From Oidiodendron maius Zn (lineage: Eukaryota > Ascomycota > Leotiomycetes > Myxotrichaceae): a stretch of 64,000 nucleotides of DNA. Positions 10,606 to 22,377 of the stretch are shown piece after piece (position 1 is the first letter of the stretch; every line of letters begins with the position of its first letter). The notes under the pieces were generated by a model. It was not told the origin of the DNA. It made no database searches and saw only the letters and a list, made by a program, of their open reading frames with translations. Made by a program: the position numbers and the translations under genes. The stretch lies in NCBI GenBank assembly GCA_000827325.1, contig KN832896.1, forward strand, positions 70,414-134,413. The letters are read 5' to 3'.

Positions 10606-12538
10606 AGGATTGCGGGCTTTCAGGGACTGGTTTAAAATCCTTGTGTTTCTGTATAGGACAATCTTTAGATAGAAAGGGCAAGAATAGTAAGTAAAAATAC
10701 TTAGCCTTGCGGCGAAAAGGAGATAGTCATTAAGTTTACAGAGCTTAATCTATTACCCAAGATCTCAAGATCTCCTTCGTTGTTGCTCGGGGTTGTGCTG
10801 TGTTTGATTGCTGTTTGTAGTTCTTTGTAGCAAAGCTGCACCACGCATCTTGTTTGCATTTGCAGCCTTGCGATTGGGGTTGCTCAATGGTGAAAGAGAA
10901 CTGTTGGAATATGGTCACGTAGTTACTACACGTGATAATACTATTCCTGATTAGGCTAGGTAGTTAGCATTGCCCTAAGTCTGACCAGGAGCACAAACCA
11001 TTTTTAGAGAATACAAGCCATCAACAAGACACTAGTATATTACGATACATTCGTGATATACTCTGTGTTAGTTGGTGGACCGACAAGAACGTTCTTTGGT
11101 TAAGGTTGAAAGTTGGCTTTGATGATATCTGATCTAGATTTATTCGCTATGGTATCAGGCCATGTCTGCGCAGATGGAAACATTGTTAAACTTTGGGAGA
11201 GGGTGTCTGTCGGGATTACTCCGTGTAAATTGTGAGGCTAAACTACAAGCAACGTGCTATATAACAAAAGGAATCCAAAATCTACTCTAGCAGAAACCCT
11301 CGAGGGAGCTAAAACAGATCTCCGGGCAAAATTCGGTAAGGAAACTATAGCTGGAGCACACAGGAGGCCAAAATGGGTTCTATATCATAGTACGCAGGCT
11401 GACTAACGACGTGCTCAGGATACTCAGGCTCTTCTCAGGCTCTGCTCCGGCATGCTCACCCTCGGCTCAGGTTAAAGCAGCAGTTGCTCACGTCCACAGA
11501 CTAAAACGGAACCAGCGAAAGTGAAAATTAATCCTGAGTCTAGGGGCTTTTATTCAAGGGGAAGCTGATTTTGCAAGCGACTATCCCCTCGAAGGTCAAC
11601 CACTGCCTTCACTTAGCAGCCCTTATATATTGATTGGCTGTATCGTCCAGGAGGTTATATCCCCTCTGTTACACTAGGCCCTCGCTTAGCAAACCCCCCC
11701 TTATATAGTGATTGGCTCATGTCTTTAGAGTACGCTACTACATAAGCATTGGTCCCAATTAGTTAATGTTATTCGGTCACCGCCATCACAATTTCTACCC
11801 CCCATCACAATTTTCTACCTGCCGCAATTTCGACCACTGTCACGGTAGCATGTGACATCGGGGTCGTGATAAGTTATCACGACCCGTGACATCGCGTTAC
11901 GACCCTTACATAATCTCGTAGACCCTTTTATACACGCGCTTTCGACACTCTGCTTTACCCTCCTCGCGTTACGTCTTGTATCTAGAATCAATATACACCT
12001 TGGCTCGAACCTTCGCAGGGGCCTTGATTGCCTACTGTGGCAACTATGGGCTATCATGGCTACAAATCAAGTGGCTCTTTCCAAGATATGCAAATACATT
12101 GATCAGGAATATTATCGTAACAAGTACCGCGTAAAAATAGTTTAAGGACCAGGAAGCCGTAAGCATATAGTTGCGCTAAAATCGATGCGCGCCGTTTGAC
12201 GTGAGACACAGATTATAGACATTCTAGGCGCAGTTAAGGGGTAGGGGAAATGGCCAGACGCTTGTAGCGCTATCGATCAACTTCCATTCATAAATGAGCG
12301 TATTTCACCACTCCTAGTACGTAGTAACATATCTCAAAAACCTAATGAGAGAACACAAGGAGGCAAAGACATTGAAAAGGATAGAGTCATCAGTGACTAC
12401 GAGTTAAAAGAAACATCGGGAACCAGTTTATATCTCTCTTCGCTTTAGAATCTTCTTATTCGTCCGTACCCTGCACAAAAATTGTGCTTGCTCTCTTCTA
12501 CATATGAGATCAAGCAGGCACCATTTAGTTCTTCGGGC
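10606..12538. other. Intergenic, repeat-rich stretch
   Basis: No gene that I can support. It contains a short direct repeat, CCTTATATA-TGATTGGCT, at 11621-11639 and 11699-11717, each preceded by a CTTAGC-like block, and an imperfect hairpin array at 11851-11895. The sequence reads like the eroded end of an unidentified mobile element or a duplicated CCAAT-box promoter. Two short minus-strand open frames (11815-12057 and around 12525) have no recognisable similarity, apart from the latter overlapping the last exon of the next gene. Confidence 0.4.
11851..11895. repeat. Perfect hairpin flanked by direct repeats
   Basis: GGGTCGTGATA (11861-11871) and TATCACGACCC (11875-11885) form a perfect 11-bp inverted repeat with a 3-nt loop. 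GTGACATCG stands just before (11852-11860) and just after (11886-11894). The arrangement could be a regulatory operator-like site, a transposon end or a replication-generated structure. The sequence alone does not decide. Confidence 0.6.
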
Positions 12539-15500
12539 CTACGATTTGGAACCCGCAGCGATCATTAAGGAAGCCGAACTTGTGCCAGCAGCCCACTTGA
12601 AGACCGAAAGCGCTACTTGCCAGTGGGGCGGCAGTTGATTCTTCCACAGAGTCTTCGCCAGTGTCGTGGTGCCGGCCACTCCGCTGAGAAGGGTGCTCAC
12701 ATTCAGCAGCGTGTCCTTCTCCTACATAACACACCACGTCAGCGGCCATCTAAGTTTGTATTTCAACAGATTGGTGAAAATTTCCGTAGTGGGTGACAGT
12801 ACTATTTCAGAAGTACGCAACAGAACATAAATGAGAATAGAAACATTCAAAAAACTTACAGTGGTGTCCGGGTCGTCGGCGAGAAGCCCCGCGAGAGTTG
12901 CCGAGAAAATAAGTACGATAGCAGAAATTACCCCCTCTAGCAGGTCGAAGCCTTTGTCGGCAGACTCACCCGGAGGCGCACCAAAAACCGGAATGTGCTC
13001 AAGACGCCTATAGAGAAGCTTAGAAAGCATACACCCGTACTTAATCCCTGTGAAGGAATATATATTGTAATTGATCAATGAAGGTAGAATAGATCCATCG
13101 GAGGAAGTAAGCTTTTCGATCGCCGTTGGTGACAAGTGAGGCAAAAAGTAAGCCATGCCAGCTAGTATACCGCTGAAGACCGCATCTAACCCGGGAATTC
13201 GGTCGACTTGGTGGTCACCATATAAATTATATAGTGTGTACAAGAAATTCATGACGCCGAGGGCGATATGCGCATCATCTTCCGGGTCCATACCTACATC
13301 ATTTGCAAAAGGAACCTTTCCAGTAATTATCTTGTACATGAGTGTAAAGGGGATTGCGAGAGCTAGTGAGTAAACGCTTTGGATGGTCATGGGCTCATCC
13401 ATTATCTGTTCCCAGATCCAAGATATGCCTGGGATGGAAATTTCCTGGGTGAACAGCTGCGACACTTTAGAGGCAGTAAATTTGAAGAGCTTTATCAGTG
13501 CTTGGAGGAATGATTGAAAAATGTCCAGTGCAACCTTAGAGATCGCTCGACAGACATTCAAAAGTGAGGCAAATGTGGTGGCGTCAAATATGCCACGCGA
13601 TAGAATGGTCGAAACAAAGTCTTCCAAGGCCTGGGCGGCTGCCTGCGCATCTTGCTTGGCCTGTTCTGTGAGAAGGATTGAGATAATACTTTGCATAGAG
13701 TCAAGGAAATCTTTTGTGCCTTGGTCGTTATCCAGGCCGCCGGATGGGTTAAGCAACCCGAGAATCTAATAAGCCTTGCAGGTCAGGAATTCATGCTATT
13801 TAAAAGAGCCTACGAGAAGCACCTGCCTTTTCTAGCAGCCAACTCGCACCAGCGTCAAGATTATCGATGATCTCTTGAAAATCAATACCAAGCAAGTCCT
13901 CGTTTTCCTAGGGATTTATAGCCTGTGGTAGTTGGAGTTTAAGCGAACTGTCGAAAGAACCAATTGTTGACGTCCCAAAGGCCTCGATCGCTGAATCAAA
14001 GCTCTGATCTAACTTCGCTCTTAGAGTGTTGAACATGTCGTCTGTTGCCTTTGATAGCGTGTTGTCAACGAGATCCTAACGGTGTAAGTCAATGGAATAT
14101 ATAGCGGAGAGGTTTCACACTTACAGAAATTGCGTTGCCTGCGTTTGAAATAAAACCTTCGAACTTCTTCGCAACCTGCATAAAGTCACCCCAACTGAAC
14201 AGAAAACCGAGCCACGCGACGATCTGCTCAAATGTCACTTTAATGGTGTTAAAGACTTGCACAGCGATGTTGGCGATCTGGCTTGCCGTTTCCAACACGC
14301 AGTTCCATACATAAGAAATGCCGTTAAAGGTAAAAGTAATAACGGCTGAAACCGTATCGCCAATCGCATTGACTACCACCTGCCCTACGTCGTAGACGCT
14401 TTGCGCTGCGTCCTCAAAAAAATCGCCGATGTCGTCAATCCAGCCCCAACCGGTAAGACGTTGAACACTATCATGGAACTCTGATACTTCCCGCTCATTT
14501 AGCTGCTTACATGTAAATCCGCCTCTAAAATCCATGAGAAATGCAATGTTCTGCCGTCCTTGTAGTTTCCCGAGCCGCCGAGCATTGCCTTTCCGTGCCC
14601 GGGCAACGTTTAACGATGACCGGTGATAAATATACTGACTATCCTCTGTGGACGCCGTAGCATCACCGGTAATGACAGTAGATATGGATTGCAGAGCGGT
14701 TGTAGCATGTCCAAGGAGATCTGGGTTGCTTCTGATGCTGGGGTCCGTGATCAGTGGTGTGCCATCAGGCAATTGAATGTCTGCTAATCCTTGGTTCGGT
14801 TGGCCGAGACCAGAAAATGTGTCATGCATATCCTTTGGAGAAGGTTGGATGTCTACTTTGGCGTCCTCTTCCATTCCAGCAACCCAAACCCTTGACAAAT
14901 CATTAGCATTTTGTGTAGCCTGGCGGAGGAAAGAGACCTGCCAGAACGAAGGAGGAACCAGGGTCTCGTTTGCCATTACAGTTACCCCAAGCTTTCCGGA
15001 AACACTTAGGTTCGTGTTATATGGCGTATACCCATCGATCCATACACTCTTGCCGTTTACCTCCATCCAAAGTCTTGAGTCTGAGCCAATACGTGCCTCT
15101 AAGTTCGGTTGGATGGTTCCATCGGGTAGTAAGGCTGTAATATCAAGATAATATACGTTCCTAGGCGTCGGTGTCAGAGGTGATAACTTTGTACCTGTCG
15201 GCGTGCTGGGGGAGCCAGCATTCTCTCGATCGACCAAGGCCTCCACCCAATTACTAGTTTCGGCCTCCTATTCACCATTTGTAAACCCTAGCAAGGAATA
15301 GAAAAGCAAAGAGATACTTACAAATGTAAATGTGTCAAATTGCCCGTCCGGCTTAAGTACAGTACACACAGGCGTGTTTTGAACAAGGGTAAAACCAAAC
15401 GTCGTCATTCCATAGACCTCCTCGTCAGTCCCATAAGCAAAATAAATATCTCTTGTTACCAGAGATGGTGGGTTCCAGCCCTCCTCTGGAATACTGCTGT

Positions 15501-16988
15501 AGGGTAAGTGGATGAACAATTTGCTCCGTTCTCGAGGACTCACTTGTAGATCCCATCCGCGACTTCTACCGCCTTGCCAGGTATACTAGATATATGCCAT
15601 AATTGACCATCTTCGACCCTGGTTTTATCAGTGAGGATCACATCAAACAAGCACATGACATGGACTTGGAAAGTGTCTTCGGCGGCATCCGAAGGCTCAT
15701 TGATATCTTTGGACGAACTGGTTGTCACCACTGCTTGAACAGCCATAACCACTGCATTCTTGATCTCAGTTGGCATGAACTCAGCCTTGAAGATATTGCT
15801 GACGTTGGCCGCTGACGGCGCATTTGTATCAATTGAGTCCTCGATAAAAGCTACGCTGCTTGATAGAGGGTTGTAATTAGTCATGAAACTAAAGAGTAGA
15901 GGAGATGCGTCAGGATCACCCAACGGAACAATCTGAGCCTCAAGATTCTGAAAAGATCCAGGTGAAGTGGAGCATGAGGCAAAATCGGTGAATCTTTCCG
16001 CTTTGCTAGATCCTTCAGTGCATCTCACTATCGAATTATACGGGCTGTGATTGTATACTAGGTGTGCATAATAACCGCGTACAGGAGAACGATCAGGTTG
16101 AACAGCGACGTCCTGGTATTGTTCATACGATATGTCGTGAATAGATGTAAAGCCCGGGAACTCGGAGAACATTGGCGGTTCAAGCTCTGGCACACGAACG
16201 GGGCCTTGGCCTTCTGTATTGCCAGGGTACCATTTCCAAGATTGACACGTTCCGTTCAAGGAATCGCCAGCTACGACGGTGCAGGTGATGAAGAGCTTTC
16301 CTGACAAGTCCACGCCGAGGCACAGGCAAGAAATCGTACCCTGTGGTGCTAGTGGGGCCAGATTCTGCGCCGTCCACTTGGGGAAGCGAACTCCTGTATC
16401 TAGGTACGCGATATAGTTATTGGTCATGTCGGTCCAGGCATACGCCACATGAATTGCTCCAGTCGTGGGATGCTTGAGGATCTTAAAACCCTGAGGAAAC
16501 GCCAATGGCGAGGGAATCGGTAGGTTTGCATTTTGCGGTGTTTCTCCTTGTCCCTGTGGTTGAGCATGGTTGGGTCGGGGAACTCCCTTGACCTCCTGCT
16601 TGGGCTGTGAAACGCTTGCGGGTACCCAGCTATTGAAAGGTTCCGTAAAATTGGTGGACTCTTGCACCCACGCGGAGGATTTTGGATCTCGATAGAGAAC
16701 AATCACGTCGGGATGATTAGGATTTACCGAGTCGTCCCAGGTGGTATAGAAGATTGTTAAGTTGTCGTTCTCATCAGTTCCCGTTTGGAACCAGGGGTAG
16801 TTCACCATGATGTCCGTTGGCACCCTGAATTCGTCTGTCTGGACATAGTCACGACGCAACTCGGTCTTGACACGAAGTTGGGTTGTTTGGGCCATCTGAT
16901 GAGGTTGAGACCAATTCGTGGATTCGCCGGTTGGATGCCGTAGTATGGGAAAATATAAGACAGTGGATAGTCCTATTGTTGAGAGCAA
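12539..16988 (-). CDS. Large multi-exon protein of unknown function
   Basis: I do not recognise this family functionally. The frame opens at 16988, and the better start is probably the ATG at 16895 (MAQTTQLRVK). Exons I could trace are ~16895-15544, 15496-15322, 15267-14125, from 14075, about 13756-12860, and 12721-12539, separated by 47-54 nt GT-AG introns where clear. The stretch 14075-13720 does not resolve into clean exons. The N-terminal third looks like beta-propeller or lectin-like repeats (many W, GY and AYAW strands, e.g. HVAYAWTDM). The middle has a beta-rich segment, then amphipathic helices near the end of exon 3 (WGWIDDIGDFFEDAAQSV, WLGFLFSWGDF). Exon 5 has hydrophobic helices such as AVFSGILAGMAYFLPHL and GVISAIVLIFSATLAGLL. 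No signal peptide is evident. It sits between the HET gene and the cluster and is probably not part of the cluster. Confidence 0.6.
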
Positions 16989-17830
16989 TAAGACTAGATA
17001 TTTCGCATCTCAGGATATGTCCGTTGTATTTATCCCTTTCACAGTCAACATAGGGTGGTTTATGGGAGCATGCTGAATGTCGCATATCTTGACCAGCATA
17101 TCGACCCTACCATACGAGAGTAATACGAGAGTACCCGACATGCGCGAGCTGAATTTACAGACAGTACAGTAGTGCGGAACAGGCAGGGTCTATTACCCTG
17201 TAAGATGTATATTATGTTGAGTAGTAAATAACGGACTTTGACAAGCGAGCTGTGCATGCAAGCGACCTGCGAGACGTTACCGTAGGATTTACTCGTTCAG
17301 CCCTGTATTCGTGGCTGGCTGAGGCCCTAGTCCCCGCCACACCCCCTACAAAAGGTTTAGCGAAGCTCGCGGGGAACGGCCGTTTTGCTATATAATCAAC
17401 CTATTATAGACGCAACGTAGCTTCGGATGTGTTTTATTGATTAAGAGGCGTCCGCGTACAAGCTTAGACCTCTTCAGTCAAAATATAATATGCTGCGAAG
17501 TAAGATGTGGCATCCAATAGTGGGCCAACCAATCATACACACCCTTTTGTTTTTGACTAGTGCTATGGATGAGATATTGACGCCACATTTTAGCCATCTC
17601 TTTAGGAACTTGCAATACCAGTGGCTACCCTTAATAGCTGACACCTGAGTAATGATTACTAAGAAATCAAGAGCTTTATAACGGAGGGTGGTATTAGAAG
17701 TGGCTGTAGCCTTGCGAGCTGAAGTTGCACTTGGACCCTAGTCATTCTACCGATTCCGATAATATTTGGGTTTACATCCTAACGGGGTAGTGTGTTGCAA
17801 CCACTGACTCCTAGCTTAATCTAATATATT
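16989..17830. other. Intergenic stretch upstream of the large gene
   Basis: It holds the promoter region of the minus-strand gene at 12539-16988. No other gene is supported. Base composition becomes steadily more AT-rich toward 17800. Confidence 0.5.
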
Positions 17831-18100
17831 AATATATATTAATAAAGGAGAGTTCTGAGGGTTGCAGAATTCGAGTCAAGGCTCGAACACACAGGCATGG
17901 CTAAGAAGGTGCGTAGCGCCTGCGCTGCAGTGACGGCCCGCCTCCGAAAGCAGAGGACAAGAATCAGGCCTGTAGGACCGCAGCTCTTGCCTAAAGGAGG
18001 AGAGCAGAAGGTGATGTGGGCATGCAGGTGGTGCGCTGAAGGGGAGCTGACAACAGACGAGGCAGTAGAGAGGGACTGGAGACTATGGTAGGAAGGCAAG
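17831..18100. other. GC-rich island inside AT-rich DNA, unidentified
   Basis: A block of about 270 bp with normal GC content, containing short open frames on both strands (17897-18091 plus, 17839-18099 minus), abruptly followed by the AT-rich sequence to its right. Neither frame resembles a known protein. It may be a relic of a mobile element or RNA-type repeat that escaped the mutation seen next door. Confidence 0.35.
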
Positions 18101-18960
18101 GTCGATATAGACTAGATCTATTATTACTACTATAAAGTTATAGATAGTTTAAAGGGAGTATAATAGAAGAGCTTTTTAAAGCTTCTCTTTCTTTTATTAT
18201 AGTTCTAGATAATAGAGAACTATATAGGCTAGTGTCTTCTCTATAATACTATAGTAATAGAGTAGTGTATTTACTTCTAGAACCCTTTACTAGAATAGAA
18301 ATATTTAAAGCTTTACTTTATCTATATAGATTTATATAAAAAGAGAGCTTTTATACTTCTTAAAGCTTTAGTATTTCTAGAATACTTTCTTCTCTTTAAA
18401 TTTAGAGTCTATATCTACTAGTTTTATACTAGATCCTCTCTAGAAACTTATCTATATCTTAATCTTATCTTTTTATTATAGTCTTTAGTCTCTCTTTAAT
18501 ACTTTATCTAGTATTTATTCTAGTCTACTAGTTCTAATCTATTATAAATCCTTCTTAACTACTATATTTAGATTCTAGCTATAATTAGTCTAGTAAAACT
18601 GTACTACTCTAGCTTTACTAGACTATTATATTAAGAAAAGAAATACTATAACTTTAGATTCTAAAGAATAGCTTATATAACCTTTTAGTACTTAATAAAA
18701 ACTAAAGTTCTCTATCTATTAAAAATAAAGTATAGTTAATATCTCTAATAGATAGAGTTTAATTCTATTTAAAAAATAATATTATATTAATAGGATATAC
18801 TAGATAACTTCTAAGCTTCTAATCTAGTAGTTTATACTAATAATAGCTCTAGACTAGGCATTGATATAAGAGTCTTCTTAGAGTCTAATATAAGAATATT
18901 ATATATAGTTATCTGTATATAGTCTCCTTAACTCTACTGATCCTGCATTTCTAGCATAAA
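18101..18960. repeat. AT-rich, RIP-like degraded island
   Basis: About 860 bp made almost wholly of TA-rich runs (ctata, tatag, ctttat) with stop codons in every frame and almost no CG or CA dinucleotides. This is what heavy C-to-T change on both strands (RIP) leaves of a repeat. The original element cannot be recognised. It borders the left end of the cluster, just beyond the BVMO gene. Confidence 0.6.
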
Positions 18961-19051
18961 TACTTTGCAAATTAAGCAAGACGAAAATAACGATTTGTGA
19001 CATGTAGCAGACTGAACTGGTGTCCAAGGTCTCACCTCTTCCCTATCCTCT

Positions 19052-20659
19052 TCACTTCAGCTCGAAACCTGGAAACCCCGAATTAAGAAGGCCATTTATC
19101 TGCTCCGTGTACATTTTCAGGCCACCCAAGTAATTCAGCATCTCTTTTGGTTTCCCGGGAACATTCGTTCCCATGTATTCCGACCGAGTGAAAGGCAACA
19201 GAGATAGATTGCCAATCATCTCAACCTGTTCCTTCCATGCCTTTTCCGTTCCGGTATCAGCATTGAGACGAGTGTACTGCTTGTCACGCATGAAGTCTAT
19301 GACTGATGCAATCCATTCGCCTTGCACTTCAGCACAAGTAGGCCCGTTGCAGAACGTGGTGGGGGCTTGTGGGCCGTAGAGGAAGTACATGTTAGGGAAC
19401 CCTGAAGTGAGTAAGCCTAAGCTTGTGAAAGTACCTTTGCTCCATTTCGAGCGGAGCGACTGGCCATATAGGCCCTTGATATCAATGTCAAGTATCCCTC
19501 CCGTGACGGAGTCAAACCCGGTGGCCAGGATCAGAACGTCAAGCTCATGAAGGACGCCATCCTGCGTGATAACACCTTGTGGCACAACCTCCTTGATTGC
19601 GTTGGACTTTACATTGATTAAAGTCACATTTTCTTGGTTGTATACTTCGTAATACCTCTGCTCAAGGGTCGCGCGCTTGGTCCCGAAGTAATACGCCGGA
19701 ACCGCTGGAGCGAGGATTTCAGCAACCTTGGGATTTTTGATTCGTGGGAGAACTTTGTTGCGCCAGAAGTTATAGGCATATGCATTGGCATCCTTGTCCA
19801 TGATAACATCATGATACGTTGCTAGCCAGAACGTGAGGCCCCCTTCTGCCCAAATTTCCTCGAAGAATTTCTCTCGCTCTTCATCTGAGACGCTCACGGC
19901 AGACTTCGGGTTGAATTCACGATCAATCCCGGCAAATGTCTGCTTGCGCTTCTCGTATAGAGCAGCATAAGTCGTCTTGTCCTGATCCTCATTTTTTAAC
20001 TTGGTTTGCCGCATTGGAAGAGCACAAGTCGGGCTCCGCTGGAAGACGGTCAAATGTTTAACATCGGACGCAATCTCCTGGATGACTTGTAGCCCGCTGG
20101 ATGCGTTACCAATCACGCCTACCCTCTTCCCGGTGTAGTCCAGCCCCCCATGTGGCCAGTTAGATGTGTGGCAAGAGACTCCCGCAAATGTTTTGAGGCC
20201 ATCGAAGGATGGGATGTAAGGCTTCGCAAATGATCCAGTGCAAAGGATGAAATGGCGACTCGTAAACTCAGCTCCGTTCTTGGTCTTGACAGACCACTTG
20301 TTAGCACTGCCATCGAAGTCGGCGGCGGTAACAGTGGTATTAAACTTGATATCCTTCTTTAAGTGAAGCTTCTTCTCCACGTGCTCGAAGTACTTTAGGA
20401 TCTCCTTCTGGCCAGGGTACTTTTCGGTCCATGTCCAGTCTGACCAGAGATCCTTGTTGGAAAATTCGTACAGGGGTATTTTGCTATCTACACGAGCTCC
20501 AGGGTAGCGATTCGAGTGCCACACGCCTCCAAGATCGGATCCGGCATCAAGGACGAGGGTTGTGTAACCCTTCTCGCGTAGAGTTTTCAGGACATGGCAT
20601 CCGCCAAACCCAGCTCCAACAACAATAGCGTCATATTCAGGTGTCGTGATCGAGCCCAT
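19052..20659 (-). CDS. Flavin-containing Baeyer-Villiger monooxygenase (class I type)
   Basis: A 535-residue intronless enzyme that would insert oxygen next to a ketone to give an ester or lactone, using FAD and NADPH. The N-terminal FAD site reads VVGAGFGGCHVL. The Baeyer-Villiger fingerprint FxGxxxHxxxWP is present as FAGVSCHTSNWPHG at about residues 157-170. A second Rossmann motif for NADPH follows (GVIGNASSGLQ), and the conserved ATG hinge is LILATGFD near residue 380. The length is typical for cyclohexanone/steroid-type BVMOs. It is the leftmost gene of the cluster and shares a 600-bp divergent promoter with the SnoaL-like gene at 21266. In a catabolic reading it would cleave a cyclic ketone (D-ring or side-chain carbon). 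In biosynthetic clusters such enzymes are tailoring enzymes. Confidence 0.9.
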   Translation of the reverse strand: MGSITTPEYDAIVVGAGFGGCHVLKTLREKGYTTLVLDAGSDLGGVWHSNRYPGARVDSKIPLYEFSNKDLWSDWTWTEKYPGQKEILKYFEHVEKKLHLKKDIKFNTTVTAADFDGSANKWSVKTKNGAEFTSRHFILCTGSFAKPYIPSFDGLKTFAGVSCHTSNWPHGGLDYTGKRVGVIGNASSGLQVIQEIASDVKHLTVFQRSPTCALPMRQTKLKNEDQDKTTYAALYEKRKQTFAGIDREFNPKSAVSVSDEEREKFFEEIWAEGGLTFWLATYHDVIMDKDANAYAYNFWRNKVLPRIKNPKVAEILAPAVPAYYFGTKRATLEQRYYEVYNQENVTLINVKSNAIKEVVPQGVITQDGVLHELDVLILATGFDSVTGGILDIDIKGLYGQSLRSKWSKGTFTSLGLLTSGFPNMYFLYGPQAPTTFCNGPTCAEVQGEWIASVIDFMRDKQYTRLNADTGTEKAWKEQVEMIGNLSLLPFTRSEYMGTNVPGKPKEMLNYLGGLKMYTEQINGLLNSGFPGFELK

Positions 20660-21265
20660 TGTGTGCTAGGATGTGGTGCTCACTTGCTGTCTCCGTCTTT
20701 TGTCCAGATTTGCATGGTGTGTCGACATATACGAACTATAATTTATAACAATCTTCTAACTGCTGGAGTAACACCGAACGGTTTCGGAATTTCATTGTTT
20801 CTCCGTTGGTATCAGTCCGTCTGACGAGAGTCTCGAACTAAAGACTTGAAATATTGACGGCTTGGCAAGCGGATGGAGGTAGTACCGGGATAATGGTGGT
20901 GCGGCATAATTTCCGGGATCTCCTGGCAAGATTCGCGGTAACTGCTGAATTGCTCCAGTGGACAAATTTCCTCTCATTACTAACGGGTTAATTGTGTCGT
21001 GCCAATATAGAAGTATTAAGCAGTATCCTGAATGGGTGCATAGAAATCTGAGAGTTTGCTCAGTTGGAAAAACACAACACTCCAATAGCGTTCCACTTCA
21101 GCCATCATCTATATTCAGACAAAGAGATTGCGTTTACAATATGGATAAGAACGGATTCGTCAAAAGCGATGTAGGTCACTGTTGAGGGAACCTTACACTT
21201 TATAAATAACCAACTATCTACAGGCTTCGTATACCTCTACCGAAAAAACCTTCGAGTTCTTACAC
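20660..21265. promoter_or_regulatory. Divergent promoter, BVMO / SnoaL-like gene
   Basis: A 606-bp region between two divergent genes. It contains GCGGCATAATTTCCGGG (a CGG and a CCG 7 nt apart) near 20909-20925, a plausible Zn2Cys6-type site, and ACCGCGAAT on the minus strand near 20931-20939, also found upstream of the SDR at 26385-27397. No function has been shown for either site. Confidence 0.35.
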
Positions 21266-21839
21266 ATGCCTAAGAGCAAGGTAGGCAACCGAACCTCTGC
21301 TATAAATATCCCGCGAAGCTAGAGTCATGGAAGCTGATCGCTGTGTGGCCTAGGACCACAATCGAGATTTCAAACAGGAAGAAGAGGAGGTTCTCGAGCA
21401 GCTGTATAAAGGCTGGCTGCACTATTGGAACGAAGAGTCTCGCGCTGATTTTCACAACGGGATGATAGGAGCGCGTCGTTTCTACGACTTTGATCAGATG
21501 CTGAGCTATGATATGTTCGGCAATACTGTTAGAGGAAAGTTTGAAGATCACTTTAACGCAATCTTCCCTTACTGGAACGACGGTTATATGGAGTTTAAAG
21601 ATATCGAAATTACAGCTCTATCTAAAGATTCGGCCTTTTCTACCATGATCCAACACACTTGGGGAACAGCGGGGGGCACGCCGTTTGATACTGCTTTCCG
21701 CCGTACAGGTATCGCGAAGAAGCGCGACGGCAAGTGGAAATGGATTCACGAGCACCTGTCTTTTCCAGCCGATATGTCCACAGGGAAAGCAGACTTTACT
21801 GCTTCTCTCGATCCAGAAAAGGCCTTCAAGCTTCAGTAG
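21266..21839 (+). CDS. SnoaL/NTF2-like protein (copy 1)
   Basis: A small cone-shaped alpha-beta barrel protein of about 165 residues. The model is exon 1 21266-21280 (MPKSK), a 73-nt intron with a GTAGGC donor, and exon 2 21354-21839. The body contains EEEEVLEQLYKGWLHYW, then the pocket helices, then KWKWIHEHLSFPADM near the C-terminus. The NTF2/SnoaL fold includes polyketide cyclases, ketosteroid isomerases and dehydratases, but also many non-enzymes. The protein is clearly paralogous to 38375-38941, sharing the EEEE-E--YKGW block, DFKDLEI/EFKDIEI, the W-W-HEH motif and the tail ADFT(A/S)S-DP-K. In this context an isomerase or dehydratase role on a ketone is plausible but unproven. Confidence 0.75.
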
Positions 21840-22377
21840 GAAAAAGAGGGTTTGAGTTATATATATAGGGTCTAGCTAAATATACCTCATCTGTACGCTA
21901 TATTCTAAATTCACAACTCTTCCTCTCATAGAATGTTGAGCGAGGGCGTTGGTAACACTTTCTCAAAGTAGTGAATAGAGTGAATAATACACACGTCTTG
22001 GTAAATCTACCCAATCCGTATGGATTTGCTTCGAAGATCCCCGTCACCCGTCAGTTCCTTCTAGCTTCAAGCCTCGGAAAGTATGTCGAATCATGTACAC
22101 TCCGTACAATACGACTCCGGAAGGAAAAGGGGGGCTGAGGTTGTTTATGGAACAATGTCGATCGCTACATCGATCCGAAATAATTGATCCGAAACCCCTT
22201 TCCATGTTAGATGATCCCTCGAAATCTGGGGATGCGGGGAAGATAGTCCGGGGCGAACCTAATTTTTCATCCAAATATATGGAGTGGGGAGACCTGAACT
22301 TAAATATGAGGGTGCTACCCTACATTTTGACTTGATACACTGCTACAGCCAAGATCCAGATAGTTATTAAATACGTC
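21840..22377. promoter_or_regulatory. Upstream region of the TRI12-type MFS gene
   Basis: No gene is supported. It includes TGCGGGGAA at 22233-22241, whose core GCGGGG fits the fungal carbon-catabolite repressor (CreA/Mig1) consensus SYGGRG. The same 9-mer or a close form recurs upstream of three other cluster genes. A short open frame (22093-22335) has no similarity I recognise. Confidence 0.3.

Noticed and set aside
17897-18091. Lys/Arg-rich small open frame
   Set aside because: No family resemblance, and a competing frame exists on the other strand.
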